This document shows, one piece after another, positions 27,602-36,907 of a stretch of DNA of 64,000 nt. Numbering within the stretch: position 1 is the first letter of the stretch; every line of letters begins with the position of its first letter. The translations under genes were made by a program, and so were the position numbers. Source of the stretch: Stygiobacter sp043807765 (GTDB lineage Bacteria > Bacteroidota > Ignavibacteria > Ignavibacteriales > Melioribacteraceae); contig JAZDFQ010000045.1 of NCBI GenBank assembly GCA_043807765.1, positions 124,001 through 188,000 on the forward strand, written 5' to 3'. A model generated the notes under the pieces. The model did not search any database. It had not been told where the DNA came from and was given only the letters and a program-made list of their open reading frames with translations.

Positions 27602-29884
27602 TTAAAACTCAAGACTAATTCCAATTGAGGGCAGAAGACCAATTGATGATTGCTGATCAACTTCCCCTTTTCGATAATCCCATCTAATTGTATTTGCTTG
27701 TTTGTTATTGTAAATGTTTTGAATATCGAGATACGTAATCAACGTCCAAGTTTCAAAATCCCATCGTCTGTCAATTCTTAAATCAAGCGAATGAAATTCC
27801 TTGAAGCGCGCTGTGTTGTAATTAGCCACACTTTGAGTTCCATTATTGTTAAATGGAGTATATGGATTTCCTGTTGCGAAGCGGAATTTTACCGAAGCCT
27901 CCCACTTTTTATTAAAAATGTAACCACCTGTTAAGTTCATAATCCATCTTTGATCGTATGTACCGGCTCGCTCAACTCCATCTACTCCGGTAAATCTTGC
28001 CTGACTGTATGTTACACTTAGAAGTGCATAGTGTGGAGTATCAGAAGATTTTTTTTGCATAGAAAATTCTATTCCTTGAACATCTCCCCCGCCTTCGCTT
28101 ACAAGAGGTTCAAATCCGAATGAGCTAAAGTTATCATCACCACCGCCGAAACCCGCGCCGGTATTAGCTAAAACTAAATAAGGGCGAGTTAAACTAGCCG
28201 GATAATCAGAGTATTTTTTGTAAAATCCTTCCAGTTTCATCCTGATATCTTCGCGCAAATTTCGTTCGTATCCTAAAACCAACTGATTTACTTGCACTGC
28301 CTTTAAGTTATTGTTGCTTGGAATTGCCGCAAGCCATATGTAAGATGGGCTTTGGTGATACACTCCCATGCTCAAATTTAATGTTGCTAGTTCGCTTATC
28401 ATATAAGAAAAAGATAAACGAGGACTTAAATAAAGTTTGCTTTCAATACCGTCAAAGTAATCTGCGCGGGCGCCAAAACTAAAACGTAATCTTTTAAAGA
28501 AAGCATCCGAATACTGCAAATAGGAATTAATTTTTGTGAAATTATTTTTCGTGCTCAACGAACTTAAAGAAAGTTGTTCGCCAAATGATGTAACGAAACT
28601 TGGCAGTTTTATGTCCGCCGAAAACTTTATTAGCTTTATTGAAGCTCCAAAGTTCAACTCGGATGTTTCGGAAAGTTTATAAACCAAATCACCTTTAAGT
28701 TCGTTTTCCCCTTCGCGGGATTGATTTAAGAAAATCGGATTGAGCAACGAATCTCTCTGTGCGGAATCATAATCGGTAAAGTTTCTTCCTAGCGTAATGT
28801 TGAAAAAACCGTTTCCGAAAAGATGACGAAACGAAACCCCGGTTATGTAGCTATTCTGATCGCTTCCTAGAATTCTTGAGTTATCGTATCTATCCTCGGA
28901 TGTTTCGTTATTAAACTTCACATTATCAAATGCGCCAATGAACAAATAGGAGATTCTATTCTTAGCATCTAAATTGTAAGTAAACTTGGTGAGAGCATCA
29001 TAGTATTGGGGCACAAAATTGAAACCGGCGGCGTTGAATATAAAATCGAGATAACTTCTTCTCACGGAAAAAATGAGGTTTCCCTTTTCGCCAATTGGTC
29101 CTTCAAGATTTAATCCGAATTGTGAAGCAGAAATAGTTCCTTTTCCACCCAACTTATCTTTTCTACCTTCACGCAGATCAATCGTTAACACAGAGGAAAG
29201 TTTGTCTCCGTACAGAGAAGAAAATCCTCCGGTTGAGAATGAAGTCTCTCGAACGAAATCTAGGTTAACAAAACTTAACGGTCCGCCGGTAGCACCTTGA
29301 CTTCCGAAGTGATTGATGTTAGGGACAACAAAGCCATCTACAACATAAAGATTTTCGGAAGGCGCTCCTCCTCTAACAATTAAATCGTTTCGGCCGGCGC
29401 TAGCTTGTGCAACACCGGGCAATACGGAAAGCGCCCTCACTACATCTTCAAAACCTCCGGGTGCGCGACGTATTTCCTCGTAGCTAAACGAAGCGATACT
29501 CCCAATCTCACTAGGATCTTTTGAGAAAAAATCTGATCGAATAGTTATTCCTTCAAATTCAATAACTGCCTGCGTAAGGTTTACCAATAATTCTGCTGGT
29601 TTTGCACTGTTAACTATTACATCCGATTTTACGACTGTATTGTATCCAACAGAGCTTATACGAACTTGATAACTTCCAACCTCAATATTGCTTATTGAGA
29701 AATTTCCATCCAAATCAGTCGCACTTCCAAAGGTTGTTCCTACTACAAGTACGTTCACACCCGGAATCGGTTCTTTAGTAGCTTCGTCTACAACTTGACC
29801 AATAATTTTTCCCTTAGCAGATTGGGCAAATATATATACTGCTGAAAATAATGTTAGCACTAGTATGAGTCTATGATTTTTCAT
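27602..29884 (-). CDS. TonB-dependent outer membrane receptor with regulatory-like N-terminal domain
   Basis: A 760-residue outer membrane barrel. After a signal peptide (LILVLTLFSAVYIFAQS), a carboxypeptidase-D regulatory-like beta-sandwich (GQVVDEATKEPIPGVNVLVVGT, cut here to the key region) covers about residues 27-110. The plug domain follows (FEDVVRALSVLPGVAQ, RNDLIVRGGAPSENLY, VVPNINHFG) and then the 22-strand barrel, ending in a terminal phenylalanine (GISLEF). AGAAGGGAA precedes the ATG. No SusD partner is nearby, so a polysaccharide role is not favoured. The ligand is unknown. Confidence 0.92.
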   Translation of the reverse strand: MKNHRLILVLTLFSAVYIFAQSAKGKIIGQVVDEATKEPIPGVNVLVVGTTFGSATDLDGNFSISNIEVGSYQVRISSVGYNTVVKSDVIVNSAKPAELLVNLTQAVIEFEGITIRSDFFSKDPSEIGSIASFSYEEIRRAPGGFEDVVRALSVLPGVAQASAGRNDLIVRGGAPSENLYVVDGFVVPNINHFGSQGATGGPLSFVNLDFVRETSFSTGGFSSLYGDKLSSVLTIDLREGRKDKLGGKGTISASQFGLNLEGPIGEKGNLIFSVRRSYLDFIFNAAGFNFVPQYYDALTKFTYNLDAKNRISYLFIGAFDNVKFNNETSEDRYDNSRILGSDQNSYITGVSFRHLFGNGFFNITLGRNFTDYDSAQRDSLLNPIFLNQSREGENELKGDLVYKLSETSELNFGASIKLIKFSADIKLPSFVTSFGEQLSLSSLSTKNNFTKINSYLQYSDAFFKRLRFSFGARADYFDGIESKLYLSPRLSFSYMISELATLNLSMGVYHQSPSYIWLAAIPSNNNLKAVQVNQLVLGYERNLREDIRMKLEGFYKKYSDYPASLTRPYLVLANTGAGFGGGDDNFSSFGFEPLVSEGGGDVQGIEFSMQKKSSDTPHYALLSVTYSQARFTGVDGVERAGTYDQRWIMNLTGGYIFNKKWEASVKFRFATGNPYTPFNNNGTQSVANYNTARFKEFHSLDLRIDRRWDFETWTLITYLDIQNIYNNKQANTIRWDYRKGEVDQQSSIGLLPSIGISLEF

Positions 29885-30015
29885 TTCCCTTCTATAATTT
29901 GTTTCGGAAGCAAAACATCGTTTCTTTCAAAATAGTTTCGCTAATTGTAAAAATACAAAAGAAGCTTTTTCGCATAAATTTATTATATTCGTTTTAGTTG
30001 AAAGAGAATTTTTGC

Positions 30016-31500
30016 ATGGGCAACGATACAAAAGATTATTCGATATTAAGCCAGTTCTGTAATGGATCAAAGAATTTAGCATTCATTGTAAAGCTGCCCG
30101 GTTCATCATCGGGAACGTTTGTTTCTGAGTCAATCTTTAACATTACGGGTTATACTCAAGAAGAAATTAAACAGCTTCCGGAAAATCATTATTCGTTAGT
30201 CCATGAAGAAGATTCCTCCGACGTTAAACGCGCGCTAATCGAGTTTGAAAGCAATCCACAGAAAAACAGTACTGAATTAGCATATAGAATCGTTTCGAAA
30301 AACGGCGACCTTGTTTGGATAAAAGACAATATTCATCTTGAAAGAGAAAACGACAAGGTTATTCTCAGAAATAGTACTTTAGTAGACATAACTGAGGTTA
30401 AGAAAAACGAGTCCGTTCTACAGACTATGTATAACTCTCTTAAAGATTTAAATGTTCAGAAAGATAAATTCATCTCTATAATTTCACACGATCTTCGCGC
30501 TCCATTCACAACCCTGCTGGGCTTCTCGGAAATATTGTTGAATGAAGATGATATTTCGGAAGATGAGCGCAATGAATATCTACGCTATATTTACGATGCT
30601 TCAAAATCTCAGCTAAATCTTATCAACTGCCTGTTGGACTGGAGTCGCTTACAAACCGGCAGAATTAAAGTTGAGCCGGTCAGATTAAATGTAAAACAGA
30701 TAATCTCAACCGCCATCGCTCAATATACCGGAGAGGCAGTAAGAAAGAATATAGATGTAAAAATTGATATCGCATCAGACCTTTCTATAAATGCGGACGA
30801 AAGATTAATTGGGCAGGCTATCCTTCATTTGGTTAGCAATGCGATCAAGTTTACACCGGAAGGTAAAGATGTTCATATAAGCGCCAGCCGCTTTAAAGAA
30901 GGTTTGATTGAGATTGTAGTTCGCGATGAAGGACTAGGAATTTCAGAGGAAAATCAGTCGAAACTTTTTAGAATTGATCAAAAGTTTTCGCTTCAAGGAA
31001 CTGATGGCGAAAAAGGAAGCGGATTAGGTTTAACACTTGTGAAAGAAATTATTGAAAAGCACAACGGACAAGTTTGGTTTTATTCGCAAGTTGGAGAAGG
31101 AAGCGAATTCCATTTTACTGTTCCGGAAGCTAAAAACTTAATATTGCTGGTTGAAGATGATCATTCAACCAGAGAATTATATAAAAAAATGATCGAGCTT
31201 ACTTTAACCAATTTCGAAGTTCGCTTTGCGGAAAACGGTTATGAAGCAATAAACATCTACCGCGATTTATTACCAACGCTCGTTATTACCGACCACGATA
31301 TGCCTTTGATGAATGGGATTCAGCTTGTTGAAGCAATTCATAAAAAAGAAGCCAATAAAGCTTTCCCGATTATTGTTATTTCTGCTAAGCTGACTGATGA
31401 ACTTTCCAAGAAATACTTAAAACTTGGTGTTGAAAAATTGCTTTCAAAACCGGTTGATCAAAAAATTCTTGTTGATTCTATACGAGAATGCTTATACTAA
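30016..31500 (+). CDS. Hybrid sensor kinase: PAS, HisKA, HATPase, receiver
   Basis: A 494-residue cytoplasmic protein from the ATG at 30016, which has AAAGAGA eight bases upstream; a TTG at 29998 is the alternative. A PAS-fold domain covers about residues 10-130 (VSESIFNITGYTQEEI ... FVYR-like PAC end). HisKA has SIISHDLRAPFTTLLGFSE near 155, HATPase has LVSNAIKFTPEG, DEGLGIS and GSGLGLTLVKEI. A receiver domain at the C-terminus has VEDD and the phospho-aspartate in VITDHDMP near residue 425. With the receiver at the end it probably passes phosphate to a separate output or works through the receiver itself. Partner unknown. Confidence 0.92.
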   Translation: MGNDTKDYSILSQFCNGSKNLAFIVKLPGSSSGTFVSESIFNITGYTQEEIKQLPENHYSLVHEEDSSDVKRALIEFESNPQKNSTELAYRIVSKNGDLVWIKDNIHLERENDKVILRNSTLVDITEVKKNESVLQTMYNSLKDLNVQKDKFISIISHDLRAPFTTLLGFSEILLNEDDISEDERNEYLRYIYDASKSQLNLINCLLDWSRLQTGRIKVEPVRLNVKQIISTAIAQYTGEAVRKNIDVKIDIASDLSINADERLIGQAILHLVSNAIKFTPEGKDVHISASRFKEGLIEIVVRDEGLGISEENQSKLFRIDQKFSLQGTDGEKGSGLGLTLVKEIIEKHNGQVWFYSQVGEGSEFHFTVPEAKNLILLVEDDHSTRELYKKMIELTLTNFEVRFAENGYEAINIYRDLLPTLVITDHDMPLMNGIQLVEAIHKKEANKAFPIIVISAKLTDELSKKYLKLGVEKLLSKPVDQKILVDSIRECLY

Positions 31501-31532
31501 CTTCCTTTTTAATTTTACTGTACAGGTAAACT

Positions 31533-32048
31533 ATGCTTCCGGAAATAATTGAGAAGAAGTGGGTTGCTTTTTATACCAAACCACGTCAAGAATTTAAAAC
31601 TGCACAAAAATTTCAAAGCCTTGATATCGAATGCTATTTGCCTACAATAATAACTTTGCGGCAGTGGAGCGACAGAAAGAAGAAAATTCAAGTCCCACTT
31701 TTTAATGGTTATGTATTTGCCAAGGTGTGTAAGAAAGAAAGGCTTACTGCAGTACAACAAGATTCAGTTGTGAAGGTCGTCTCCTTTGACGGGAAACCAT
31801 CTTACATTCCCGAATGGCAAATTGATAGTCTAAAAAAAATGCTTTTGGAAACACCGGATGTTTTTGTTACAAACGGATTAGAAATCGGCCAGCAAGTTAA
31901 AATAACAGAAGGACCATTTGCCGGAATTGATGGCTGCATAAAAGAGATGAACAAAGAGAAATGGCTCTGCATATCTATTGAGCTGCTAAATCGAACTGTT
32001 TCAGTTAAACTATCTCTGAATAGCGTAGTCAAAATTATTCAAAACTAA
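31533..32048 (+). CDS. NusG-like transcription antitermination factor (UpxY/RfaH type)
   Basis: A 171-residue NusG paralogue. The NGN domain starts at KKWVAFYTKPRQEFKTAQ and contains CYLPTI and VPLFNGYVFAKV. The C-terminal KOW domain begins at GQQVKITEGPFAGIDGCIKE. The genome's housekeeping nusG would sit next to ribosomal genes, which is not the case here. Specialised paralogues usually open surface-polysaccharide operons, but this one is followed by a nested inverted repeat and an exonuclease gene. It follows the hybrid kinase by 32 bases. Confidence 0.85.
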   Translation: MLPEIIEKKWVAFYTKPRQEFKTAQKFQSLDIECYLPTIITLRQWSDRKKKIQVPLFNGYVFAKVCKKERLTAVQQDSVVKVVSFDGKPSYIPEWQIDSLKKMLLETPDVFVTNGLEIGQQVKITEGPFAGIDGCIKEMNKEKWLCISIELLNRTVSVKLSLNSVVKIIQN

Positions 32049-32071
32049 TCTTTCCCCTTCTGTTTATTTTT

Positions 32072-32268
32072 AACCCAAAAAATTCGCTTTGAATTTTTTG
32101 CCGGAGACCGCAAGTGCCCTCTAGATACGTATGTTTTACTTGCGGGGTAACCCCGCAAATAGTAACTTTTCATTATAAACTTTAGACTTGTAACGTGACG
32201 ACACTGAATATAAGTAAGTTACTATTTGCGGCGCGTAGCGCAAAGCCGTCCGTTGACGGATTTGGGTT
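32072..32268. repeat. Nested inverted-repeat element
   Basis: Outer arms are AACCCAAA (32072-32079) and TTTGGGTT (32261-32268). Inside lie perfect 16-base arms: CCGCAAATAGTAACTT (32153-32168) against its complement at 32216-32231. Further small stems are an AT-rich hairpin at 32077-32099, TTGCGGGGTAACCCCGCAA at 32140-32158 and a GACGG/CCGTC stem near 32247-32259. It fills almost the whole gap between the NusG-like and YhaM-like genes. It looks like a small repeat element (REP or MITE class) or a structured RNA; no coding sequence seen. Confidence 0.7.
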
Positions 32269-32305
32269 TAATAAATTAAAAATGGAATAAAAGACCAGCC
32301 AAATT

Positions 32306-33271
32306 ATGCTTGATCAAAAAGATTTAAATGAATTATTAATTGGAGATGACTTTACTCTTTTCTTGGTTGTGAATAAGAGCGAAGTTAAAACCAGCAAGAA
32401 TGGTAAATCCTTCTTAAACCTAGAGTTTAGAGACCGCTCGCTAACACTGCCGGCAAAAGTTTGGGATAATGTAGAATCTTCTTATTTGAAACTGCGCGAA
32501 GGTGCAATTGCCAAAGTTGCTGGAATTATTGAAGAGTTTAATGGCGCTCCTCAAATTAAAATTGATAAGTGGCGGGTGGCAACAAGCGAAGATGACGTAT
32601 CACCGGAAGATTTCTTACCAAAATCTCGGCGCTCACTTTCTCAAATGACTGAAGAGTTTGATTCGGTTATTAACTCAGTTAGTAATCATTTTTTACGCCG
32701 CTTACTCCAAAACATTTTTACCGAAGACAATCTTAGAAAATATACTAGAACTCCGGCTGGAAAAGGCTGGCATCATGCCTACATACATGGACTGCTCGAA
32801 CACACTCTAGAGATAGTCCGAATTTGTGATTTAATGAGTTCAATTCACAAAGAAATCAATAGAGATTTATTAATCAGCGGCGCGTTGCTTCACGATTTTG
32901 GAAAAACAGAAGAGCTTACATACGAGACTTCTTTTGATTATTCGGACAAAGGTAAACTTCTCGGTCATATAATGATAGGCGCGCTTGCAGTTGAAAAGAC
33001 AGCATCGGCTATTGAAAATTTTCCGGTTGAATTAAAAGAGCGGTTAGTTCATCTTGTGCTAAGCCATCAAGGAAAGTTGGAATATGCTTCTCCTGTTGAG
33101 CCAAAAACACTTGAAGCAATTGTTCTTTATCAAGCAGATGAATTGAGTGCAAAAGCAAATGCTTACAAATCGGCAATTGAAGCCGAGAAAAACAAAAACA
33201 GCAAGTGGACTAAGTATTTACCACTTGCTAACACTTCCTTAATGATAACGGAAGAATTCACAAAAGACTGA
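32306..33271 (+). CDS. YhaM-like 3'-5' exoribonuclease (OB fold plus HD domain)
   Basis: A 321-residue protein with an N-terminal OB-fold nucleic-acid-binding domain (about residues 10-100: FLNLEFRDRSLTLPAKVWD, AKVAGIIEEFNGAPQIKID) and an HD metal-dependent phosphohydrolase domain. The HD core has GWHHAYIHGLLEHTLEI, the HD pair in ALLHDFGKTEEL near residue 195, HIMIGA and LVLSHQGKLEYASPVEPKTLEA. This is the domain order of YhaM exonucleases, which shorten RNA and single-stranded DNA from the 3' end. Confidence 0.88.
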   Translation: MLDQKDLNELLIGDDFTLFLVVNKSEVKTSKNGKSFLNLEFRDRSLTLPAKVWDNVESSYLKLREGAIAKVAGIIEEFNGAPQIKIDKWRVATSEDDVSPEDFLPKSRRSLSQMTEEFDSVINSVSNHFLRRLLQNIFTEDNLRKYTRTPAGKGWHHAYIHGLLEHTLEIVRICDLMSSIHKEINRDLLISGALLHDFGKTEELTYETSFDYSDKGKLLGHIMIGALAVEKTASAIENFPVELKERLVHLVLSHQGKLEYASPVEPKTLEAIVLYQADELSAKANAYKSAIEAEKNKNSKWTKYLPLANTSLMITEEFTKD

Positions 33272-33305
33272 AACTAAACTCTCAACAAAAAAGAGGAACC
33301 GCAGC

Positions 33306-34091
33306 ATGAAACAAATCTCTAAAGCACTGTTAGCAATTTTCCTCGTGTTAATAATATTTTCGCCAAAAGTTTATTCTCAATCGATAGATAAGCTTGTGGA
33401 TGAAGTTGATGAATTCTATAAACAATTCAATAATGAAAAGGCATTGGAAGTTTTAAAGAAAGCAGAAAAAGCCGAGCCGAATAATTTTGAAGTTATATGG
33501 CGCATGTCTCGCACACTTGTTGATATTGCCGAAAAAATGCCTACTAGTACAAGTCAGCAAGAAGACGCTCAAATTGCAATGTATCAGAAAGCATTGGAGT
33601 ATGCTGAAAAAGCAGTAAAGACAAATTCTAATAGCTCTCTAGGTTTTCTTCGCCGCGCAATTGCAAATGGAAAGATTGCTCTCTTTAAAGGAGTTTTTTC
33701 TGTTGCCGGTGTTGTAAATAGTGTAAGAGCAGATGTTGAAAAAGCTATCGCTTTAAACACTGGCGGTAATTTTATTCAAGGAGTTGCTCATTATGTTCTA
33801 GCACGTACACATGCAAAAACAAGCGATAAGTGGAAACCCGCACGTGCTGTTCTAGGGCTAGGCTGGGCAGATAATGAAATTGCAATCGTTGAGTATAAGA
33901 AAGCAATCCAGATCTATCCTAATTACATAATGTTTTATGTTGATTATGCTAACTCGCTGATCCGCGAAGATGATTATAAAACAGCACGCGAAATGTTAAA
34001 CAAAGCGCTTAAAACTCCTATTGCTCATCAAGATGATGAGAAGCGAATTGCCGAAGCCAAGAAAACTCTAAACGATATTAAGGACGAATAG
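33306..34091 (+). CDS. Exported TPR protein
   Basis: A 261-residue protein with a signal peptide (KALLAIFLVLIIFSPKVYSQ). The mature part consists of TPR helices: FNNEKALEVLKKAEKAEPNN, YQKALEYAEKAVKTNSNS, EYKKAIQIYPNYIMFYVDYA and the last repeat near residue 235. The layout resembles regulators of microtubule dynamics-like TPR proteins found in many bacteria, whose function is not known. GAGGAA lies upstream of the ATG, and a strong terminator closes the unit. Confidence 0.75.
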   Translation: MKQISKALLAIFLVLIIFSPKVYSQSIDKLVDEVDEFYKQFNNEKALEVLKKAEKAEPNNFEVIWRMSRTLVDIAEKMPTSTSQQEDAQIAMYQKALEYAEKAVKTNSNSSLGFLRRAIANGKIALFKGVFSVAGVVNSVRADVEKAIALNTGGNFIQGVAHYVLARTHAKTSDKWKPARAVLGLGWADNEIAIVEYKKAIQIYPNYIMFYVDYANSLIREDDYKTAREMLNKALKTPIAHQDDEKRIAEAKKTLNDIKDE

Positions 34092-34100
34092 CCCCACCTG

Positions 34101-34126
34101 CCCTCCCCAACGGGGAGGGATTTTTA
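34101..34126 (+). terminator. Rho-independent terminator after the TPR gene
   Basis: CCCTCCCC and GGGGAGGG form an eight-base GC-rich stem with an AAC loop, followed by ATTTTTAAT. It lies between the TPR gene stop and the sirtuin start. Confidence 0.9.
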
Positions 34127-34131
34127 ATATT

Positions 34132-34869
34132 ATGAAATTCAATACCAAATTTGTAGAAAAGCTAAAAAGCGCAAAGAAGTTAGTGTTCTTTACCGGAGCG
34201 GGAATTTCCGCAGAAAGCGGAATAGCAACCTTCCGCGGCGTTGACGGAATCTGGAATAAAATGAAGCCGGAAGAGCTGGCAAGCTTTAGCGCTTTTATGA
34301 AAAACCCGAATTTGGTTTGGGAATGGTATCAACAAAGAAGAGATATTCTGCGGAAAGTTGAACCTAATGCCGGACACAAAGCGATTGCAGAACTTGAAAA
34401 TTATTACGACGTAACAGTTGTTACTCAGAATGTAGATAATCTCCACAAGCGTGCCGGTTCAACTACCATTTATGAACTTCATGGAAACATCGAAAGAAAT
34501 TTTTGTGTTGATTGCCGCACATTTGTTCCCGAAAGTCATTTCGCTGGAAACAAAGTTCCAGCTTGCGAAAAATGCGGCGGCTTAATTCGTCCGGATGTTG
34601 TTTGGTTTGGAGAAAATCTTCCGCAAGATCAATTTAGCGCGGGAGAAACTGCGGCTGAATGGAGCGACATTTGTTTTGTAGTTGGAACGAGTGCAGTTGT
34701 TTTTCCAGCAGCTTACATCCCGCAAAGTGCTAAACGCGCCGGATCTTACTTAGTAGAAATAAATATTGAACCTACAGAGTTAAGCCGATTTGTTAATTAC
34801 TCGATATTTGGTAAAGCCGGAGAAATTCTTCCGCAGATACTTGATCTTGTGAGAGAAAACAACAAGTAG
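34132..34869 (+). CDS. cobB: NAD-dependent protein deacylase (sirtuin)
   Basis: Sir2-family enzyme of 245 residues that removes acyl groups from lysines using NAD. Motifs are FFTGAGISAESGI near residue 20, TQNVDNLHKRAG near 97, the catalytic histidine in ELHGNIERN near 117, zinc cysteines in CVDC near 125 and CEKC near 145, and VVGTSAVVFPAAY. The YxxR pair of class III sirtuins is present in WYQQRR near residue 67, which predicts desuccinylase or demalonylase activity besides deacetylation. Confidence 0.95.
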   Translation: MKFNTKFVEKLKSAKKLVFFTGAGISAESGIATFRGVDGIWNKMKPEELASFSAFMKNPNLVWEWYQQRRDILRKVEPNAGHKAIAELENYYDVTVVTQNVDNLHKRAGSTTIYELHGNIERNFCVDCRTFVPESHFAGNKVPACEKCGGLIRPDVVWFGENLPQDQFSAGETAAEWSDICFVVGTSAVVFPAAYIPQSAKRAGSYLVEINIEPTELSRFVNYSIFGKAGEILPQILDLVRENNK

Positions 34870-34945
34870 TTTTTTTCAAAGATAATCGAGCGAAACAATA
34901 TTATCTTTGAATCAATAATTCACTTGTTATTCCGGTTCAGAGTTA

Positions 34946-36907
34946 ATGCTAAAAACTTTCTCATTACTACTTCTCTTCATTTCGACAAATCTCTTCCCGC
35001 AAATAAATACTGAGACAAATAGGACATTAGATTCTCTTCAATCAAACATAGAGAAATTACTAGCTAAGAACGATTCCTCAAATGCCGCGTTAGCTTACTA
35101 TGATCTTGGCAAGTATTATAACCAAGAAGAAAAGTATGAAGAATCAATAAAAACATTACTTACCGCAATTAAAATTGCAGAGTCTTCTAAAGAGATTAGA
35201 ATAGCCGGACGGATTTATAATTATTTGGCTTCTATCTACAGCCAAACCGGAGAAAGAGAAAAATCTATTAACACGTATGAAAAATCTTATAAATATTTTG
35301 AGAAACTCGGGATAACAAAAAACATGGCGGCGGTTCTGCTAAATATGGGAACCGAATTTGTAACAATGGGAAATCTGAAGAAAGCTATTGAGTATGAAAT
35401 AAAAGCGCTGGAATTGAAAGAGGCATCAAAAGACAGTGCGGAACTGGCGTTCTATCATGTATCTGTAGCTGATCTGTTTTTAACTGTTAAAGATTTTGTT
35501 AAGTGGGAACAATACTTACTAAGCGCCAAGAAATTAGCAGAGGTACCCGCATATACTTCATTTTCTACCAATGCCAAAGTGCTAAATGAACTGGGCGAAT
35601 ATTACAGACGCAAAGGTGATGTAAACAAAACAATAGCTACGTTTGAAAAACTTTATGAAATGTGTGCTAAAGAAGATTACGTAAACGGGATGGCTACGGC
35701 ATTAAGTAATCTAGCTCCAATCTACATTACTAAAGGAGATTATAAACGTGCTGAATCCGCAACAAGAAAAGCGTTACAGCTAAACAGACAAATAGAAAAA
35801 GCCTCCGGAATTATTTACGATCTCAATCAGCTTGGTTCTTTAAACAGAGTGCTTAAGAACTACGAAGCGGCAAAAAGCTTCTTATTGGAAGCCGTACGGC
35901 TTGCAAAAAAACATAAAAACAATGAAGAGCTAATTAGATCTTATGATGAATTATACCAGGTAAATAAAAACATGGGAAGCAGCACAGAAGCTTTGAAGTA
36001 CTTAGAGCTGTTTACCATTCAGAAAGATTCGATGCTTAATATTGAGACTACCAAGCAGATATCAGAATTGGAAAAGAAGTATGAATCTGAAAAGAAAGAA
36101 GCAAAAATAAAATTGCTGGAGAAAGGAAATGAGATACATAAAATTGAGCTGGCGAGGAGAAACATAATAATTGCCGGAATACTTCTCTTCACCATTCTAT
36201 CGGCAGCGCTTGGCTACACACTATATAAACAAAAGAAAGCCAAGGCGGATATTGCCGCCATACAAGCCGAACACAAAATGCTTCGTTCGCAAATGAATCC
36301 GCATTTTATTTTTAATTCACTAATGGCAATTCAAAATTTTCTTTTTAAGAATGATTCGGCAAAGACAGCCGACTATCTTTCAGACTTCGCAACTTTAACG
36401 AGAATGATTCTCGCAAGTTCGCGAAGCGACAAGATTAGCTTAGAAGATGAAATTAAAATGACGGATAGCTACCTCAATTTGCAAAAGATGCGCTTCAACA
36501 ACAAGTTTGAGTATGATATTCATGTGAGCGAAGATATAGATAGAAAGCAAACGTTTATTCCTCCAATGTTAATACAGCCATTCATCGAAAATGCTGTTGA
36601 ACATGGTGTTCGTCCGCTTGAAGGAAACGTAGGGAAAATTCAAGTCTCGTTTGAAAAGAATGAAGAGGGACTAATTGTTTCCATTACAGACAACGGGAAC
36701 GGAATTTCAAAATCCAAAGATGATAAACGCGGCGAACATGTTTCCTATGCAACTGAGATTACAAAGGAAAGAATCAAAACAATAGAGAAGATTTGCAAAG
36801 CAAAAATTAATATGGAAATAACGGATTTAAGTGATGCGCAAGGAACGCTGGTAAAATTTGTTTTCCCAAACTCTCTTATTAATACCGGAAATGTTAAAAA
36901 TGATTAA
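34946..36907 (+). CDS. TPR-containing LytS-like sensor histidine kinase
   Basis: A 653-residue exported-sensor kinase. After a signal peptide (LLLLFISTNLFP), six or so TPR repeats cover about residues 45-370 (YYDLGKYYNQEEKYEESIKT, LSNLAPIYITKGDYKRAE and others). A coiled coil at 370-405 leads to one membrane helix (IIIAGILLFTILSAALGYTL) and a His_kinase domain with RSQMNPHFIFNSLMAIQNF near residue 450 and the ATPase motif FIENAVEHG and DNGNGIS. The sensor is periplasmic. It overlaps the LytTR regulator gene by eight bases, its sure partner. Confidence 0.93.
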   Translation: MLKTFSLLLLFISTNLFPQINTETNRTLDSLQSNIEKLLAKNDSSNAALAYYDLGKYYNQEEKYEESIKTLLTAIKIAESSKEIRIAGRIYNYLASIYSQTGEREKSINTYEKSYKYFEKLGITKNMAAVLLNMGTEFVTMGNLKKAIEYEIKALELKEASKDSAELAFYHVSVADLFLTVKDFVKWEQYLLSAKKLAEVPAYTSFSTNAKVLNELGEYYRRKGDVNKTIATFEKLYEMCAKEDYVNGMATALSNLAPIYITKGDYKRAESATRKALQLNRQIEKASGIIYDLNQLGSLNRVLKNYEAAKSFLLEAVRLAKKHKNNEELIRSYDELYQVNKNMGSSTEALKYLELFTIQKDSMLNIETTKQISELEKKYESEKKEAKIKLLEKGNEIHKIELARRNIIIAGILLFTILSAALGYTLYKQKKAKADIAAIQAEHKMLRSQMNPHFIFNSLMAIQNFLFKNDSAKTADYLSDFATLTRMILASSRSDKISLEDEIKMTDSYLNLQKMRFNNKFEYDIHVSEDIDRKQTFIPPMLIQPFIENAVEHGVRPLEGNVGKIQVSFEKNEEGLIVSITDNGNGISKSKDDKRGEHVSYATEITKERIKTIEKICKAKINMEITDLSDAQGTLVKFVFPNSLINTGNVKND

